A stretch of DNA of 64,000 nucleotides from positions 434,001 through 498,000 of the forward strand of contig JAJOHG010000005.1 in the NCBI GenBank assembly GCA_021029095.1, written 5' to 3'. Source of the stretch: Phellopilus nigrolimitatus. Its lineage: Eukaryota > Basidiomycota > Agaricomycetes > Hymenochaetales > Hymenochaetaceae. Below, piece by piece: positions 22,490-34,152 of the stretch. Position 1 is the first letter of the stretch; each line of letters starts with the position of its first letter. Below the pieces are notes generated by a model. The model did no database searches, was not told where the DNA came from, and worked only from the letters and a program-made list of their open reading frames with translations. A program made the translations under genes and the position numbers.

Positions 22490-23915
22490 ATGGCCGCTCC
22501 CATTAGACTGTGGAGATACAAGCGTATCGAGGAAACCGACGATGCAGGTGTTACCATCATTAAATCAGACTTGAAGTTTCCACCCGCCACAGTACGGCCA
22601 CGATACGAATGTCAGACTCAGCATCCCAGGACGCTCAATTGCGTCCCGAAGCTCGCATACTTTTGCATTAGATCTTTGTTGGACTCCCCTGATCAGCTGT
22701 ATTACATGGGACCCGCTCGACTACGCCTGTCCAAGGACATTGCTGACCGCGTCCTCCTCCGCGCCCTGTTACCTGCCTGGAAGACCACGGAGTTCAGTCT
22801 CCTCGATGTCAATCCACTTCTTTGGGCGACTCTTGTCCAGATATATGAGAACGCCCCGTCTTTACTCTCCTCGTACCCCATCCATCTGTCCGACCCTCAC
22901 CTCCCGCTTTTGCAACAGATCCCTGCCACGCAGGATTTCGCGCTCATCACAATACTTGATCTGCAAAGATGCATGCAGCTTACCGACGACAATATTTTCG
23001 AGTTAAAAGTGCTGCACAATCTATGCGCTCTGGATGTAGGTGGCACGAAACTTAGCACACATGGCGTTCGGAGACTCTCGCAACTGCTCTTATTTGATGA
23101 CAAGGGTGGAAAGAGGGGCCCGTGGGCGTTACGTATACTTAAAATGCGTGGATGCGCGTCTATAGACAAAGATATATATAACTACTTGTTGGGATTTCCT
23201 CTACTCTGTGCTGCTGGTAAATCCTATCTTTTTCTGTATCGCGTTCGAGCTCTAACTTACAGAACCCGAATTGACAGATTTGCGAGACACCTTGTGCAGC
23301 GTCAGGAATATCAAGCCGCCTTTCTTTCAAGCTAGGGACCCGAATATTTTCGATCCTTCGATGTCGGAGGCTGTCGAACATCTCGCAAAAAGTCATAAAG
23401 GAGTATTTTCGCACCACAAGCCGGTCAAACTCGTTGTCCAGGAGCGTAGTTTCGGGCAGAAAAGGAGACCTTTATCATCTTCAATGGATTCAAGACCGAA
23501 GTCGAATCCCAGTATGCACAACTCATTCTGGACCTTGCTACCATCAGAAGGAACGTCACGTACCGGTCGACCTCCTGTCTCGCGCTGTACAATCCAATCT
23601 GGAAACACTGATGCGCTAGAAATACAACAAAGGAGGGCAGAAATTCAACAAAGAAAGGCAGAAAGGGAAGAAAGGCTTGCCAATCGGCGACAGAGGGATG
23701 ATGAGGAAGACGGCCGGACTTCTCCACCCTTTCCGCACGACGACGATTATGGTTATCCATGCGGTGACTGTAGTTGTTCATGCGATGATTGTGAGCGAGA
23801 AGGATCTGGTTTAAACGATGATGACGATGAAGACCGCTTCTCAAGCGAAGAGGAGGAGGAAGAGGAAGAGGAAGAGGGGGAGGAAGAGGGGGAGGAAGAG
23901 GAGGAGGAGAGAGAG

Positions 23916-23950
<35 letters not shown>

Positions 23951-24946
23951 GGAAGAGGAGGAAGAAGAAGAAATATTTGAACTGCTTTCTGCCCTTGTAC
24001 GGAATGAAAACGTAGCCAATACGCTCGCCTTAGTAGGTTACTTCTTTTTTCCGAGTGGGAGAAGAAGTTTTAACATTTCCTCCTTGTCGAAAAGAGACCT
24101 AGGGAAAGGAGCCCTGAAATAATTCAGCCACCACAAACCAGCGCTTCCGTTGGAAGCTTTTATAAACAGCGTCCACACACGTCACCCATACGCCGTCCTA
24201 TTCCGACCTCTCCTTTCGATGTAACAGTGATGAGAACTTTACATCCATGGAATACACTCGAAGGCATCACCCCGGAGTCAAAAAGGAAAGAAGAGCTACC
24301 CTTCAACTCCAGTGCGAAGAGGAAGCTTGAGGATATCAGATTGCAAGACAAAGGGAATGAAAAGGCGTCAATACAGAAATGGCAGACAGCATTGGTCAAA
24401 CGGCGGAAACCGACAGTGGATGGGAATGTCCATACTCAGCATCCATCACCAGCATCCACACCTCGCGACCCGAAGGAACTGCCGGCGAATGTGCGTCCGC
24501 CGATTCAGACAGTGCAACCTTTTTCAAACCGCAGTGCACTGGCTCGCCCAGGTCCACCTAGGAGGCCGAAACTCAAACTGGAGCCGATGTCAGACGGTTT
24601 GCGGCCTAAAACTTCGCTGTCTGCGCGAAGTGAGCATCGTGCGAATGGATTTTCAGGTGTGGCTGCGAGAGGCACGAGAGGCACATTGGCTCAACCAACA
24701 GGCTTAAATCGGGCCTTTGAAAGTCAGGAAACCGTTCAAAAAAATAAGATTTCGAAGCATAAGACTGCTCAGGCGGTCAAGGTTCCAAGCATGTCAAAAA
24801 AGCCCCGCGACTCCGTATTTTCGAAGAAAAAGTCACCTTCCGGCAAAGAGGATAACAAGCCTGACAGCAAGAAATCACGGTCATCAGTTTCTCAAGCTGC
24901 AGCTGTTGGTGGTAAATTTGATTGGAAAGGCTGGGGAAACACATGA
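22490..24946 (+). CDS. LRR-like (F-box/LRR style) protein with acidic Glu tract, function unknown
   Basis: The N-terminal exon starts MAAPIRLWRYKRIEE and carries leucine-rich-repeat-like strands (ITILDLQRCMQLTDDNIFEL, LCALDVGGTKLSTHGVRRL, LRILKMRGCASIDKDIYNYL) like those of F-box/AMN1-type proteins. No clear F-box is visible. The second exon has a Cys-rich patch (CGDCSCSCDDCE) followed by about 42 nearly uninterrupted Glu codons (23847-23972). An intron at about 24033-24087 then leads in frame to a basic, Pro/Ser/Lys-rich tail ending GGKFDWKGWGNT at 24946. A ubiquitin-ligase adaptor role is possible but unproven. Seen: repeats and acidic tract. Inferred: adaptor or chromatin-type function. 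Confidence 0.72.
23847..23972 (+). repeat. GAG/GAA microsatellite encoding a poly-Glu tract
   Basis: 126 bp of almost pure purine GAG/GAA triplets, with a few GGG and AGA interruptions, inside the LRR-like gene. Strong strand asymmetry (polypurine on plus). Length polymorphism between strains is expected. Confidence 0.9.
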
Positions 24947-25829
24947 TCTTCTGTATCATTTCACCGCCAGATGGTACGCTTTGTATCAGCTCGGATGTTC
25001 ATACCCGAGATCCTAGGAACAAGAGCAAAGATCGGCTCACTGAGCAACATTTGGCGAACGCTCTGGAGGCTTAACTGAGACCGGAGCTTTCCGAAACGAA
25101 AACCAGCCACTCCCGAATTCTGGGATGGGCCCAAGGTCAAGTGCGGACGATTGTTGAAATTGAGATCTAACCAATGGAGCGGAGGCGACTGTTACATTTC
25201 TTTCGTCTCTTTTCTTGCATCTTTATATTGTCTTGATTTACTTACATATCCCAACCTCAGTTTACATAGATAATCAGTTCGTCTACTCTATTTGTGCGAC
25301 AAGGACCACTAACTAATCTAACAACTGGAGTTTAAGAGTAGAATTAGTCATGGGTATTATTTGTGATTATATTCACTATAGCTGTCTGCTTTTGGAAGAA
25401 GCGTATGCTTGATCAAAAAGCGAGCTAAACAGTGGGGTCTGTTCTTTTAAAGGGAAATCTGCTGGAAGGAGTAGGCGTGTTCATGCTTGTAAAGCGCAAA
25501 TTGTAAGAAGGGCTGGAATAAACATGACCATTAATTTTATTCTTAAACTCTACGATGTATTCATTTTTCATAGACAACGTCTTGATACTGCCATCTCAAT
25601 AAGGGACTGTGAATGGAATATGGACGGGAGCTGATGTCGATAGTTGACGGGTCAGGGATCGACGTCGAAGTCTAAATCAGGATTAACCGTGTTTCGGTTG
25701 AGTCTGGAGTCTGGACTTGGTCCAAAACCGTTGGCAAGCGACTTCCGAGTCCGAGTCGTTCCCACTGTCTTTCTTCCAACCTCATCTACCCCCTCACACA
25801 ACTCCCTCTTTTGCTGCACACTTGGAGGC
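24947..25829. other. Intergenic, nothing recognised
   Basis: 883 bp, AT-richer than its neighbours, with no reading frame of note. It holds the 3' region of the LRR-like gene and the upstream region of the next gene. Confidence 0.45.
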
Positions 25830-26992
25830 ATGTCTACTGAAGGCGACATCTTCGTTGTTAACGTACACACCCCGACGAGCTCGTTCGCAATCCCACATTC
25901 CTGTATGTTGCACACCAGTTCTGTTGGTCGTGCTGCGGAAGGTGGCTCACGCATTTTGTTTCTATACTTCAGTCGCACAGGACACGCTCCAGTCGTTGTT
26001 CAGAAAGCTTGACCGGAAGACGAGTGCGACTTCCGAATTTCGGGGCGCGCACGAGCCGGTTGGACCGGGTTGGGTCAAGTACGATTGGAACGCCACTGTA
26101 TGGAATCTGGACGATGGTGAGCAGGACCCATGTCTCTCTGTGAGCTAGGCTCAACGCACCCCGAAACAATAGATTCGGACTACACAATACTTGCCTGGCG
26201 CCAGAAGTCGACACCTCCTGATTTGGTCGCTTCCTCTAGTCCTACACTCTATCCTGCACAACCCATCAAGGCCCCTTCCCAGTCCACCAGCCTACTGCAA
26301 TCCCTCATTCTATGCCTTCAAGATGGCATCGCCACCCTCTTCCTTGTTCCGATCAAAGTCAAATGGTGGATCGCGATCGGTGCGCAGTGGCAAGTCACGA
26401 AAGAGCGTGCGCAGCGGAATGAACGGCGTGATGGAGGACGATGACGGCGTGCCGAGTCACAAGAAGAATTTTATGAAGTTCCATAACGAAAACGGTGTGC
26501 GCACACTCACAGGGAGCATTGGCCCTGTAAAAGACGGTGAGATCTCCGTTTTGTCTTATTTTACTTTCGTGACTGAAAGGAGGACAGTGCGAATGCTGCT
26601 GAAAGGAGGGTACAGACACGTGTACATCTCACGTGCTTTTGCAAAGAGACATGGATTCATTCCTGCAGATGCGCAACCAGGTCTATACGGTTATGGTGGC
26701 CTAGTCAAGTAAGCCGTACATCATACCATGTCTATTTAGTACTGAGACATATTCCTTCAGTATCGGCCAATGGCCTGTTACCGTCGGCAAGACGAAGACG
26801 GTGCATTCCGTTTACTTATCTGAGGAGACGCATTTCGATTGCATCCTTGGCCGATCGTTCATGGAGCGCAGAGGGGTAAAGACTGACTCGACCGATCCAA
26901 CAAACGTCGTTTGTCTTGATACCGGCGAAACGCTCGACTGTGAACTAGTCATCATTCGTGATGGAAATGGGGAGATTGTAACTGTCACCTGA
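25830..26992 (+). CDS. Conserved-looking protein with retropepsin-like core, function unknown
   Basis: Exons: MSTEGDIFVVNVHTPTSSF..., then FAQDTLQSLFRKLDRKTS...VWNLDDDSDYTILAWRQ, then a Ser/Arg/Lys-rich linker, HNENGVRTLTGSIGPVKD, VRMLLKGGYRHVYISRAFAK and NIGQWPVTVGKTKTV...FDCILGRSFMERRGVKTD, ending GNGEIVTVT. The C-terminal half has the layout of a retropepsin subunit (ISRAFAKRHGF, then an ILGRSF flap-helix segment), but no D-T/S-G where the catalytic Asp should be. Between exon 2 (ASSSPTL) and the linker the frame changes near 26249. A 97-nt GT-AG intron (26226-26322) or a one-base indel would both explain it. Confident that it is a gene; function unassigned. Confidence 0.7.
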
Positions 26993-27493
26993 TTATCTTT
27001 TAGCCTAGTCATTATACGTTGTTGTTACCGTGAGTCGGATTTATACTCCTTGTCGACTGGATATCTGACCACTGTTGCATATAGTTGTTGGCTGTTTTCA
27101 TGTCTTATTGTTTTACACTGCTTTCACTTGTCAATCACGTTTTTTATGGTTTCTGCGTGTGTCTTGCAAGTAACGAACTGATACGAATAACTCGAGACTC
27201 CTTGTTAGGATGATTTCCAAGATGCAGAAGAATACAGCTCTCCTACGGTCCTACCATCCCCAAAGACTGGACTTCAGTTTGATGTTTTGAGGGGTACACC
27301 GTAGCTGTTTCTGTTAGGAAATTAAAGCCTTTACATATTTATTTGAGCATAAATGGATGAAATGCTCAAGGAGCTGGTGCCTAATGCAATGCTGATGTCA
27401 GCATCGCTAGTATTACCTTCTTCGTTCCTTTGCGCTGTCTCTTATAAGTACGGTTTCCACTCGAACGCACGGCATCAGCCATCCCTGCGTTTG
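26993..27493. other. Intergenic
   Basis: 501 bp upstream of the mS38 start. An in-frame non-ATG extension reaches back to 27353 but lacks a targeting-like sequence. No feature recognised. Confidence 0.4.
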
Positions 27494-28382
27494 ATGTCTC
27501 GACTCGGTCGCCTGCTGCCGTCCATCGCAGCAGCGAGGCGTCCCTACTCGATATTCTCCTCGAAGCCAGGCGGCGGGAGGTACTTTAATTCTGCGAAACC
27601 GCCTAAGGTTATCGCGTCGACGACATCCAAAGCCAATCCAAGCACGAGCGCCAGCACAAGTAATGCGGGTACACCAGCAAAACCCGAGGCTACAGATGGA
27701 AAGATAACGGACGACCTCTCCTCGTCGTCGCAACAGCCGACGGTGCCCGATGCACGACGCCTGTTTGCTCCTGCTAATGCATTCTCATCGGCTGCGCCAC
27801 CCCTTTCGGATTTTATGCCGCTTCCACCTCACCCGACACTCAAGCCTAACGAGCTTACTTTACACCGTTTTTTTGCGCTGCATCGGCCCTGTCTGCTACT
27901 GAATCAGCCGACGTCTGCGCTCTTCGAATCGGTGCCACCGCTCCCATCTACACCCTCGACGTTTGCCGCCCCGCCTGCGTCGCTGGGTACGATCGACGAC
28001 CCGCCCGTGGCATCTCCAGAAGCAGACGCGGAAGCCGCTCGACAGCTAAGCCGGACGTTGGTGATGAACAGAGTAGGAAACACGGTTGATTGGGAGGGCG
28101 CCCTAGCGCGTCTGGGGCTTCACGAAGTGAAAGAGCCCACGCCGCCCGTACCCTTAGGTATTAGCATGGACAGCACAAAGAGAAAGCGGAGAAAGAAGAT
28201 GAAGAAACACAAGTATGTTTCTCTGTCCATGTTGGTTTGAAGCTCTTGTCACTGACGGATGTTCTGATAGGCTGAAGAAGAGGCGGAGGGTATGCTCCTC
28301 TGTTGGCTCCTTACGACAATATGCTAACAGCTCTTTATTCTTGTAGTTGTCGCGCGCGACAAGGCTGAGGTTGGGCAAGTGA
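27494..28382 (+). CDS. Mitochondrial small ribosomal subunit protein mS38 (Cox24/AURKAIP1 domain)
   Basis: Mitoribosomal protein that in yeast (Cox24/Qri5) is needed for COX1 translation. The ATG at 27494 gives a classic presequence (MSRLGRLLPSIAAARRPYSI, many Arg, no acids); the upstream in-frame ATGs lack this. The middle is Pro/Ser/Thr-rich and variable. The diagnostic C-terminus is built from three exons: MDSTKRKRRKKMKKHK, LKKRRR and LSRATRLRLGK-stop. The middle of these is a 19-nt microexon (28271-28289). Exons: 27494-28212, 28271-28289 and 28347-28382. The very basic C-terminal tail is intact. Confidence 0.9.
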
Positions 28383-28647
28383 GCAAGCCGAGGAGAAGGA
28401 TGGGTTATCACGAGTACTTAATGTGGCTGTTCGATGTTGACTATCTATGAAACTATCCAGTCAACCTGTAGATTGCTACGCACTCTGCTTTAGCTACGGT
28501 TCTTTGCCGTGGATTGTTTTATGTATATAGTTAATTTTTCGGCCAAATCTCTTCTATTCTATGTACGCCTTCACAAGAAGAACGCGTGACACGTAAGTAA
28601 CCCCAAGTTTTCCCCAAACGAGTTGTCGCACTCTCTCTCTGTCTACC

Positions 28648-30144
28648 ATGGCTTCGCTGGCAAGGCTTCGCTCCCCGCTCTTTCGCCGTGTTGTGAGTTG
28701 CACAAGCTGTTTGCATTGCACGAGGGACTTGATCTCATGTTTTCTTCCTCCTATCACTAGCCCTTCGCGCGGGCGTTGCAGACGTCAGCGGACACGACCC
28801 AACTACAAGACCAGCCATCGGACGCCAAACCATTCACCGTCAAACTCCACGACGAGACATTCCATGGCTACAAGACAGACACTCCCAGTCTCGAGGTTGA
28901 GGTTTCTAAGGACATGCTTATTGGCATGTACAAGAAAATGAACTCTTGTTCGCCGTATGGAAATGGCTGCCGACGCCCTCTACAAGGCCAAACTCATCCG
29001 AGGTTTCTGCCATTTGGCTATCGGCCAGGTATGTCTGATATTCGCCAAATCAAGTGTACTTTTGCCAATTGTGAGAGCAGGAAGCGGTTTCTGTTGGAAT
29101 GCACTCTGCTATGACATGGGACGATCTGCTCATCACCTCGTACCGTTGTCATCCTTTCGCAGTCCTGCGCGGCGGTACCGTTAAGGGCGTCATTAGTGAA
29201 CTTCTCGGTCGCCAGGACGGCATGTCCAACGGAAAGGGTGGATCGATGCACATTTTCACACCGCGCTTCTTCGGTGGAAATGGTATTGTTGGCGCCCAGG
29301 TGCCCCTCGGCGCAGGCCTCGCTCTCGCTCAGCAATACCACGGAAAGAAGAATGCGACATTTACAATGTATGGCGATGGTGCGGCTAACCAGGGCCAGGT
29401 GTTTGAATCATTCAACATGGTGTGTTGACGGTGTTGAGTGCCTTACAAACCGGAATAATATTGATTTTCTTCCTTTTATAGGCCAAGCTGTGGAATCTTC
29501 CATGTGTCTTTGTCTGTGAAAACAACAAGTACGGTATGGGCACTTCTGCAGAGCGTTCGTCGGCAAACACGCAATACTACACACGGGGCGATTCGATTCC
29601 GGGTATTCAGGCCAACGGCATGGACATAATCGCGTGCTACCAGGCGGCCAAATTTGCGCGCGAATGGGTGAACGCAGACAAGGGCCCCCTCCTTCTCGAA
29701 TACGTCACTTACCGTTACGGAGGTCATTCGTCAGTAGTTCTTCTGTTTACAAGTAGACGACGAGTAATGGAGTTGACCACTTTGTGACCATAGCATGTCG
29801 GACCCGGGCACGACATACCGTACACGTGACGAGGTCCAGCGTATGCGCAGTACGCAGGATCCTATTCGTGCTCTCCAGCGCTATATTGAGGAGTGGGGTC
29901 TCGCATCCGAGGAGGAGCTTAAGGTCCGCCTTTTCTCTTTATGGCTTCTAAATTGCAGAAACTCATATATCTACTACCTTAGCAATTCGACAAGGATGCG
30001 AAGGCTGAAGTCGAGGCGTCGGTTGAGGAGGCAAAGAAGTCTCCAGAGCCGAGCATGGTCGATTTCTGGACCGACATCTATTACAAGGGTACAGAGCCGC
30101 CCTTCATGCGCGGAAGGGAGCGGGAGGAGGTGCACTACTACTAG
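28648..30144 (+). CDS. PDA1: Pyruvate dehydrogenase E1 component alpha subunit, with one apparent frame break
   Basis: TPP-dependent decarboxylase subunit of the mitochondrial PDH complex. Presequence [20 protein letters not shown]. Conserved blocks in order: [46 protein letters not shown], the TPP motif [16 protein letters not shown]...[11 protein letters not shown], and the phosphorylation loop [20 protein letters not shown] with its regulatory serines. The C-terminus is [20 protein letters not shown]...HYY. At 28949-28950 one extra T (TTGTTCGCC) shifts the frame between YKKMNSC and RRMEMA; no intron fits. Because both sides are highly conserved, an assembly error is more likely than loss of an essential gene. 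Convergent with COG6 (148 bp apart). Confidence 0.93.
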
Positions 30145-30292
30145 ATTATGATTCTTAGATAATTTTCTCTATCTTAATCGGCTTGGCGCATAGACATGAG
30201 CATCATTCCTACGCTGTGCCGGCCAAACCGCACACACCTGTTCCACTCCGAGGCCAATGACAAGGTCAATAGCCTTAAGTGTTTAGAAAGAG

Positions 30293-32934
30293 CTATTTAC
30301 TCGTCCTTCCATCCTCAACACCCAAAATCTGCCTGAGTGCTGGCAAGCTTCCGAATGGTCGTTGTGCCCCCAGGATTGTATTTGCCGCCTCGTATTTATT
30401 TTCGGATGTACGCACCGCAGTACAAATTTGCTCGTACGCGTCGACGAGTGCACCCAGTGCTGCGCGGTGTACGTGCTCAGCGAGCCGGCGATCGAGCAAT
30501 GGCACGAGACGAGACGGATGCACAACATCGGGCGTAGACAACCAGCCTGCGAACACGCGTAACGCAAGCGCGAGAGGCTGAGGCTGCATCGCACCAATGC
30601 GCGAGACGGGCTCGCTAGACGCCGCCGCGCAGACGCTGACGCACTCGGCAAGGGAGGTATCTCGCAGGATGTTGTTGAACTAGAATGAATCGAGTTTCAG
30701 GCGATGTGGAGGAAGAAAAGAAAAAGTCGTTTACGTGATTTGTGATGAGGAGGTCCGCTCGGGCGTCGATGTCGGCCTGGAGTTCTTTCGCTTTATACTC
30801 CGTAAACGAAAATGGCCGGATGACGCTCTATCCGCAGGCACAAAATATTAATACTCCTTAGTCTATGCATACAAAAAATAGACGAACCAGTAGATGTGTA
30901 AGACAGTTCAACACAAATACATCGTTGTCCCAGCCCGGTCGCTGCGACTGCCGTGCGTCTGACACGCTCAGGCACATGTTGACTGCAGCGTCGACCATCA
31001 GGTCCAGGATCGACTGGAAGCCCTGCCGGAGGTCGTCTGCGGACTCATCGCCCAACAGAGATGATTTGTACACAGTCATGATCTCACGCAAAACTTGAGT
31101 ATGGTCGAGAAGGGCGACTGGAGGCTGGGCATCTTGTTCGTCAGGCTAGTTGAAGCGTTTCAATAATTATAGCATTTTGGAAATGACGAAGAACCTACGA
31201 GTAAAGTACGAGCGAGACTCCGCGCTTGGGCCTCGATTGTGTCGAAGAATATATTGTAAGCTTCGTCGGTGATTCTGACGCTGGAGCCTTAGCAATCGTT
31301 CAGAAAATCAATCGCGAAAGCCACACATACTCGTTCAATGTGTCAGACAACCCTGCTTCGTCACCGACAGTCCGGCGCATCGTAAGACTGTAGAATGATA
31401 ACAAATTTGCCACTTTATACGAGGCAATACAGCTTTCTTGCGAACGCACTGTTTGCCGCACACGCATCTGAGAAAAAGAAATAATTCAACAGTGTAATGG
31501 GACAGCAAGAAACAGCCCCTATAATATTCACCTTAAGCGGTGACCTGAGTTTATCGAATGCCTTGTCCATCAACTCTCGGATCCACTCCTCTTCCTCGCT
31601 GTGCTCAAACTTCCGCACACTGCCAATATTTCTCCTGTCGCCCTTGAGACTAAATAGCCACTCCAGGAATTCGCGCTCGCCCGCAATGCTCTGGTGCACC
31701 CACGCGAGCATGTCGCCGACGTAGCGGAGCGGATCATGTGCGTGGATTTCAATTGGCCGAGGGAGCCCATTTGGCCCGCCACGCGTAAGGGCGTCCATGA
31801 AGGCATTTAGGAGGGTTGATTGGCGCGTTTGGGACAGAATGGACAACACCTCACTGTCATTTCTTTTTAGCAAAATTTCCCCTTAATTTTAAGAGTAATT
31901 ACCTGAGCAGTTCGGGTTTCTTCCTAAGCCACTTTATGGCTTCACCCATCGCTGGAGTCACTTCAAGCAGCGTATCTCTGACGAATTGACGGAACTCCAG
32001 GCTACACCAACGGGCTAATTTATCGTAGCCCTGCTCCAGCTGCTGAGATGAGGTAGCAATGATGTCGACCCCTGCTTTTGTAGCGCCATCTTCTCCGCTC
32101 ATGAGAACTCGCGAATCAGCGATGATTTTCTCTGCCTTTTGCATTGTCCGAAAGAACTGCGCGTCGATTTGGATATCTCTGGACTGTAAAGCTTCTGCTT
32201 CCTCTTCAGTCAGAGTAAAGTGTTCGAGAAAACTGTCAACGGCTATCTGCTGTTCGTTGACCGAGAGACTGAAGATGCGTGATCAGACAACGCGCATATC
32301 AAGACATTACTTAGTTATTGACCGTGCAGATCGTAAACCCCCCGCCCTCTCGAGCAAGGATCTACATGCTTCGTTCGTCGATTGTATCTGAACTTGTGCC
32401 TCGCCGCATCGTATTCGCATGGCATCAACATGCTCTTGTAAAACATCTAAGTGCTTCAGATGCCTGTTAGCTATGACACATGGACTGTTTCACAGCACAT
32501 ACCTTATCGACCTCCTGAAAGGCAAGCAAGAACTGTCGACTCCCTTGGGTAAGCTTGAGTTCAGCATCACGCCGAAGGCTCTTTCTCGCGCGAGCAGCTG
32601 TGCCAGAGCCAGTCAAGACGAGTCTTCCGGGCAGTTTACTTTCGACAGTTTCGAGTTGATTGAAGTCGGCATCTTCATGTTTTGCGTCACGATCTACACC
32701 CTTTCCCTTTGCCGACTCTGGAGCTCTGTAGAGTTCGGAGAGTGTTTCGAGGGCTTCCCGTGTCGCAGGATCATCGTAGCTGGTGCCCAAGACCTTATAG
32801 AGGCGAAGAGAGATGGGGTTTCGCGTCACGATTGACTTCGACTTTTCGTCGAGGGATCTCGAAGACGAGTAAGACGGCGGCAAAGGAGATTTTGCGCCTG
32901 TGCGCGACAAGCTGGTGGCGGGAGGGCTGCTCAT
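30293..32934 (-). CDS. COG6: Conserved oligomeric Golgi complex subunit 6 (COG6)
   Basis: Subunit of lobe B of the COG tether for retrograde intra-Golgi vesicles. Start [16 protein letters not shown] at 32934, then the signature N-terminal [31 protein letters not shown], followed by [21 protein letters not shown] and [10 protein letters not shown] coiled-coil segments. The helical middle contains [18 protein letters not shown] and [22 protein letters not shown]...[20 protein letters not shown]. The C-terminal part ends [20 protein letters not shown]...[11 protein letters not shown]. Many small introns. It is divergent from COA1 with 190 bp between start codons. Confidence 0.93.
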
Positions 32935-33124
32935 GGCGCGAGGAGGATGTCGGGACGCCGTGGACCCTGACGGTGACCGCTTGCTTATGATTTTCGCACG
33001 TGCTTTCTGGTGCATACCGGAGACCCTGAAGCACTTCTCGCTGGACTCCGTCAAAACGGACCCGGATCGCTCCAAGATGCTTGCCTTACACTCTTTATTC
33101 AACCCGTCACGTCCCGTATGCGCC

Positions 33125-33931
33125 ATGTCTATGTCGTTCGCAGAGGCCGCCGCGCTGCGCAAAGCACTCCAGCGGTCGGGCAAGTCGCGTGCAGTCTCGC
33201 GCCTCCGGTCGACAGCCACCGACTCGGAGCTCCCTCGTCCCCCTCCGAAGTCGATGCCAAAACCAGAAACATTCGAGTCGGTTGCGAGACCGGGAGCGTA
33301 CTATGAGCGGCCGCGTATCAAGAGGGACCTACCCATCGTGACGGTGAGTTTTCAGGCTCGCGTTTGTATTCTTAGAGGCCTGACCGGAGCAAAAAAAACT
33401 ATTCTAGTCGCCGTGGATGGGTCTCCTTGCATTCGGGTTCGTTGGTGTAGCGGGCTGGGGCGCTTTCATCAAATACACAACGAATCAGGAGCGCCTGGCT
33501 AGCTCCGTCGTCCGTCAGATCCTACAGAATCTTCGCGAAAGCGACCTCGTTCGCGAAACGCTCGGAGAAGGCGTAAGGCCTGAACCTACCTGGTATCTAA
33601 ACGGAGATCCATGGATAGACGGAACTGTGAGTCAATGTTTTGCACTATGTAATGAACTCATCTTAGGCGGTTTATCCTATTCCGACAGATCAACATGTTG
33701 CAGGGAAACGTCGACATTACCCTTCGAGTAAAAGGTTCCAAGGGAGCAGGGACATTATACTTCACGAGCATTCGCAAAGAGAAGGGGCAGCCGTTCACCC
33801 TAAGTTCGTCTCTTGATTATGTTGATCAGTTCAATTTCTAACATGTTCTAAACCGTTTCTTAGTTCGTTTTAAAATTATATGCGATAGCGGCACCGTGAT
33901 CCATTTACCAATCGGCCTTTCCAAACAGTAA
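33125..33931 (+). CDS. COA1: Cytochrome c oxidase assembly factor COA1
   Basis: Mitochondrial inner-membrane protein acting early in Cox1/complex IV maturation (Tim21-like fold). ATG at 33125 (second ATG at 33131). The N-terminus is basic. A conserved PRIKRDLPIV motif precedes the membrane helix SPWMGLLAFGFVGVAGWGAF. The intermembrane-space domain contains LGEGVRPEPTWYLNGDPWID, INMLQGNVDITLRVKGSKG and GTLYFTSIRKEKGQPFT, ending IHLPIGLSKQ. Four exons with 50-60-nt introns, frame intact. It shares a 190-bp divergent promoter with COG6. Confidence 0.9.
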
Positions 33932-34152
33932 AGAAAACATCGCACGGACTAATACTATACATACGACCGGTATTTGTATTTTATACCAGCATATTACGTT
34001 TCATTCCCCCCAGTTATCACTCAGCTAGCTTGTACAAGCGGTCGGATTTGTAAATATTTCCTAGCTTCCAACAACAATTCAATCTCGGAAAATGACGATA
34101 CTACTGAACCCTTCCCTCCGAATGTTGGGAGAGAGCCAACCCCACTTCCTGC

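Noticed and set aside
26923..26935. LDTGE motif in the retropepsin-like protein, as a catalytic Asp-Thr-Gly
   Set aside because: It lies C-terminal to the ILGRSF segment, whereas retropepsins have D-T/S-G N-terminal to the core. Treated as coincidence unless a permuted fold is shown.
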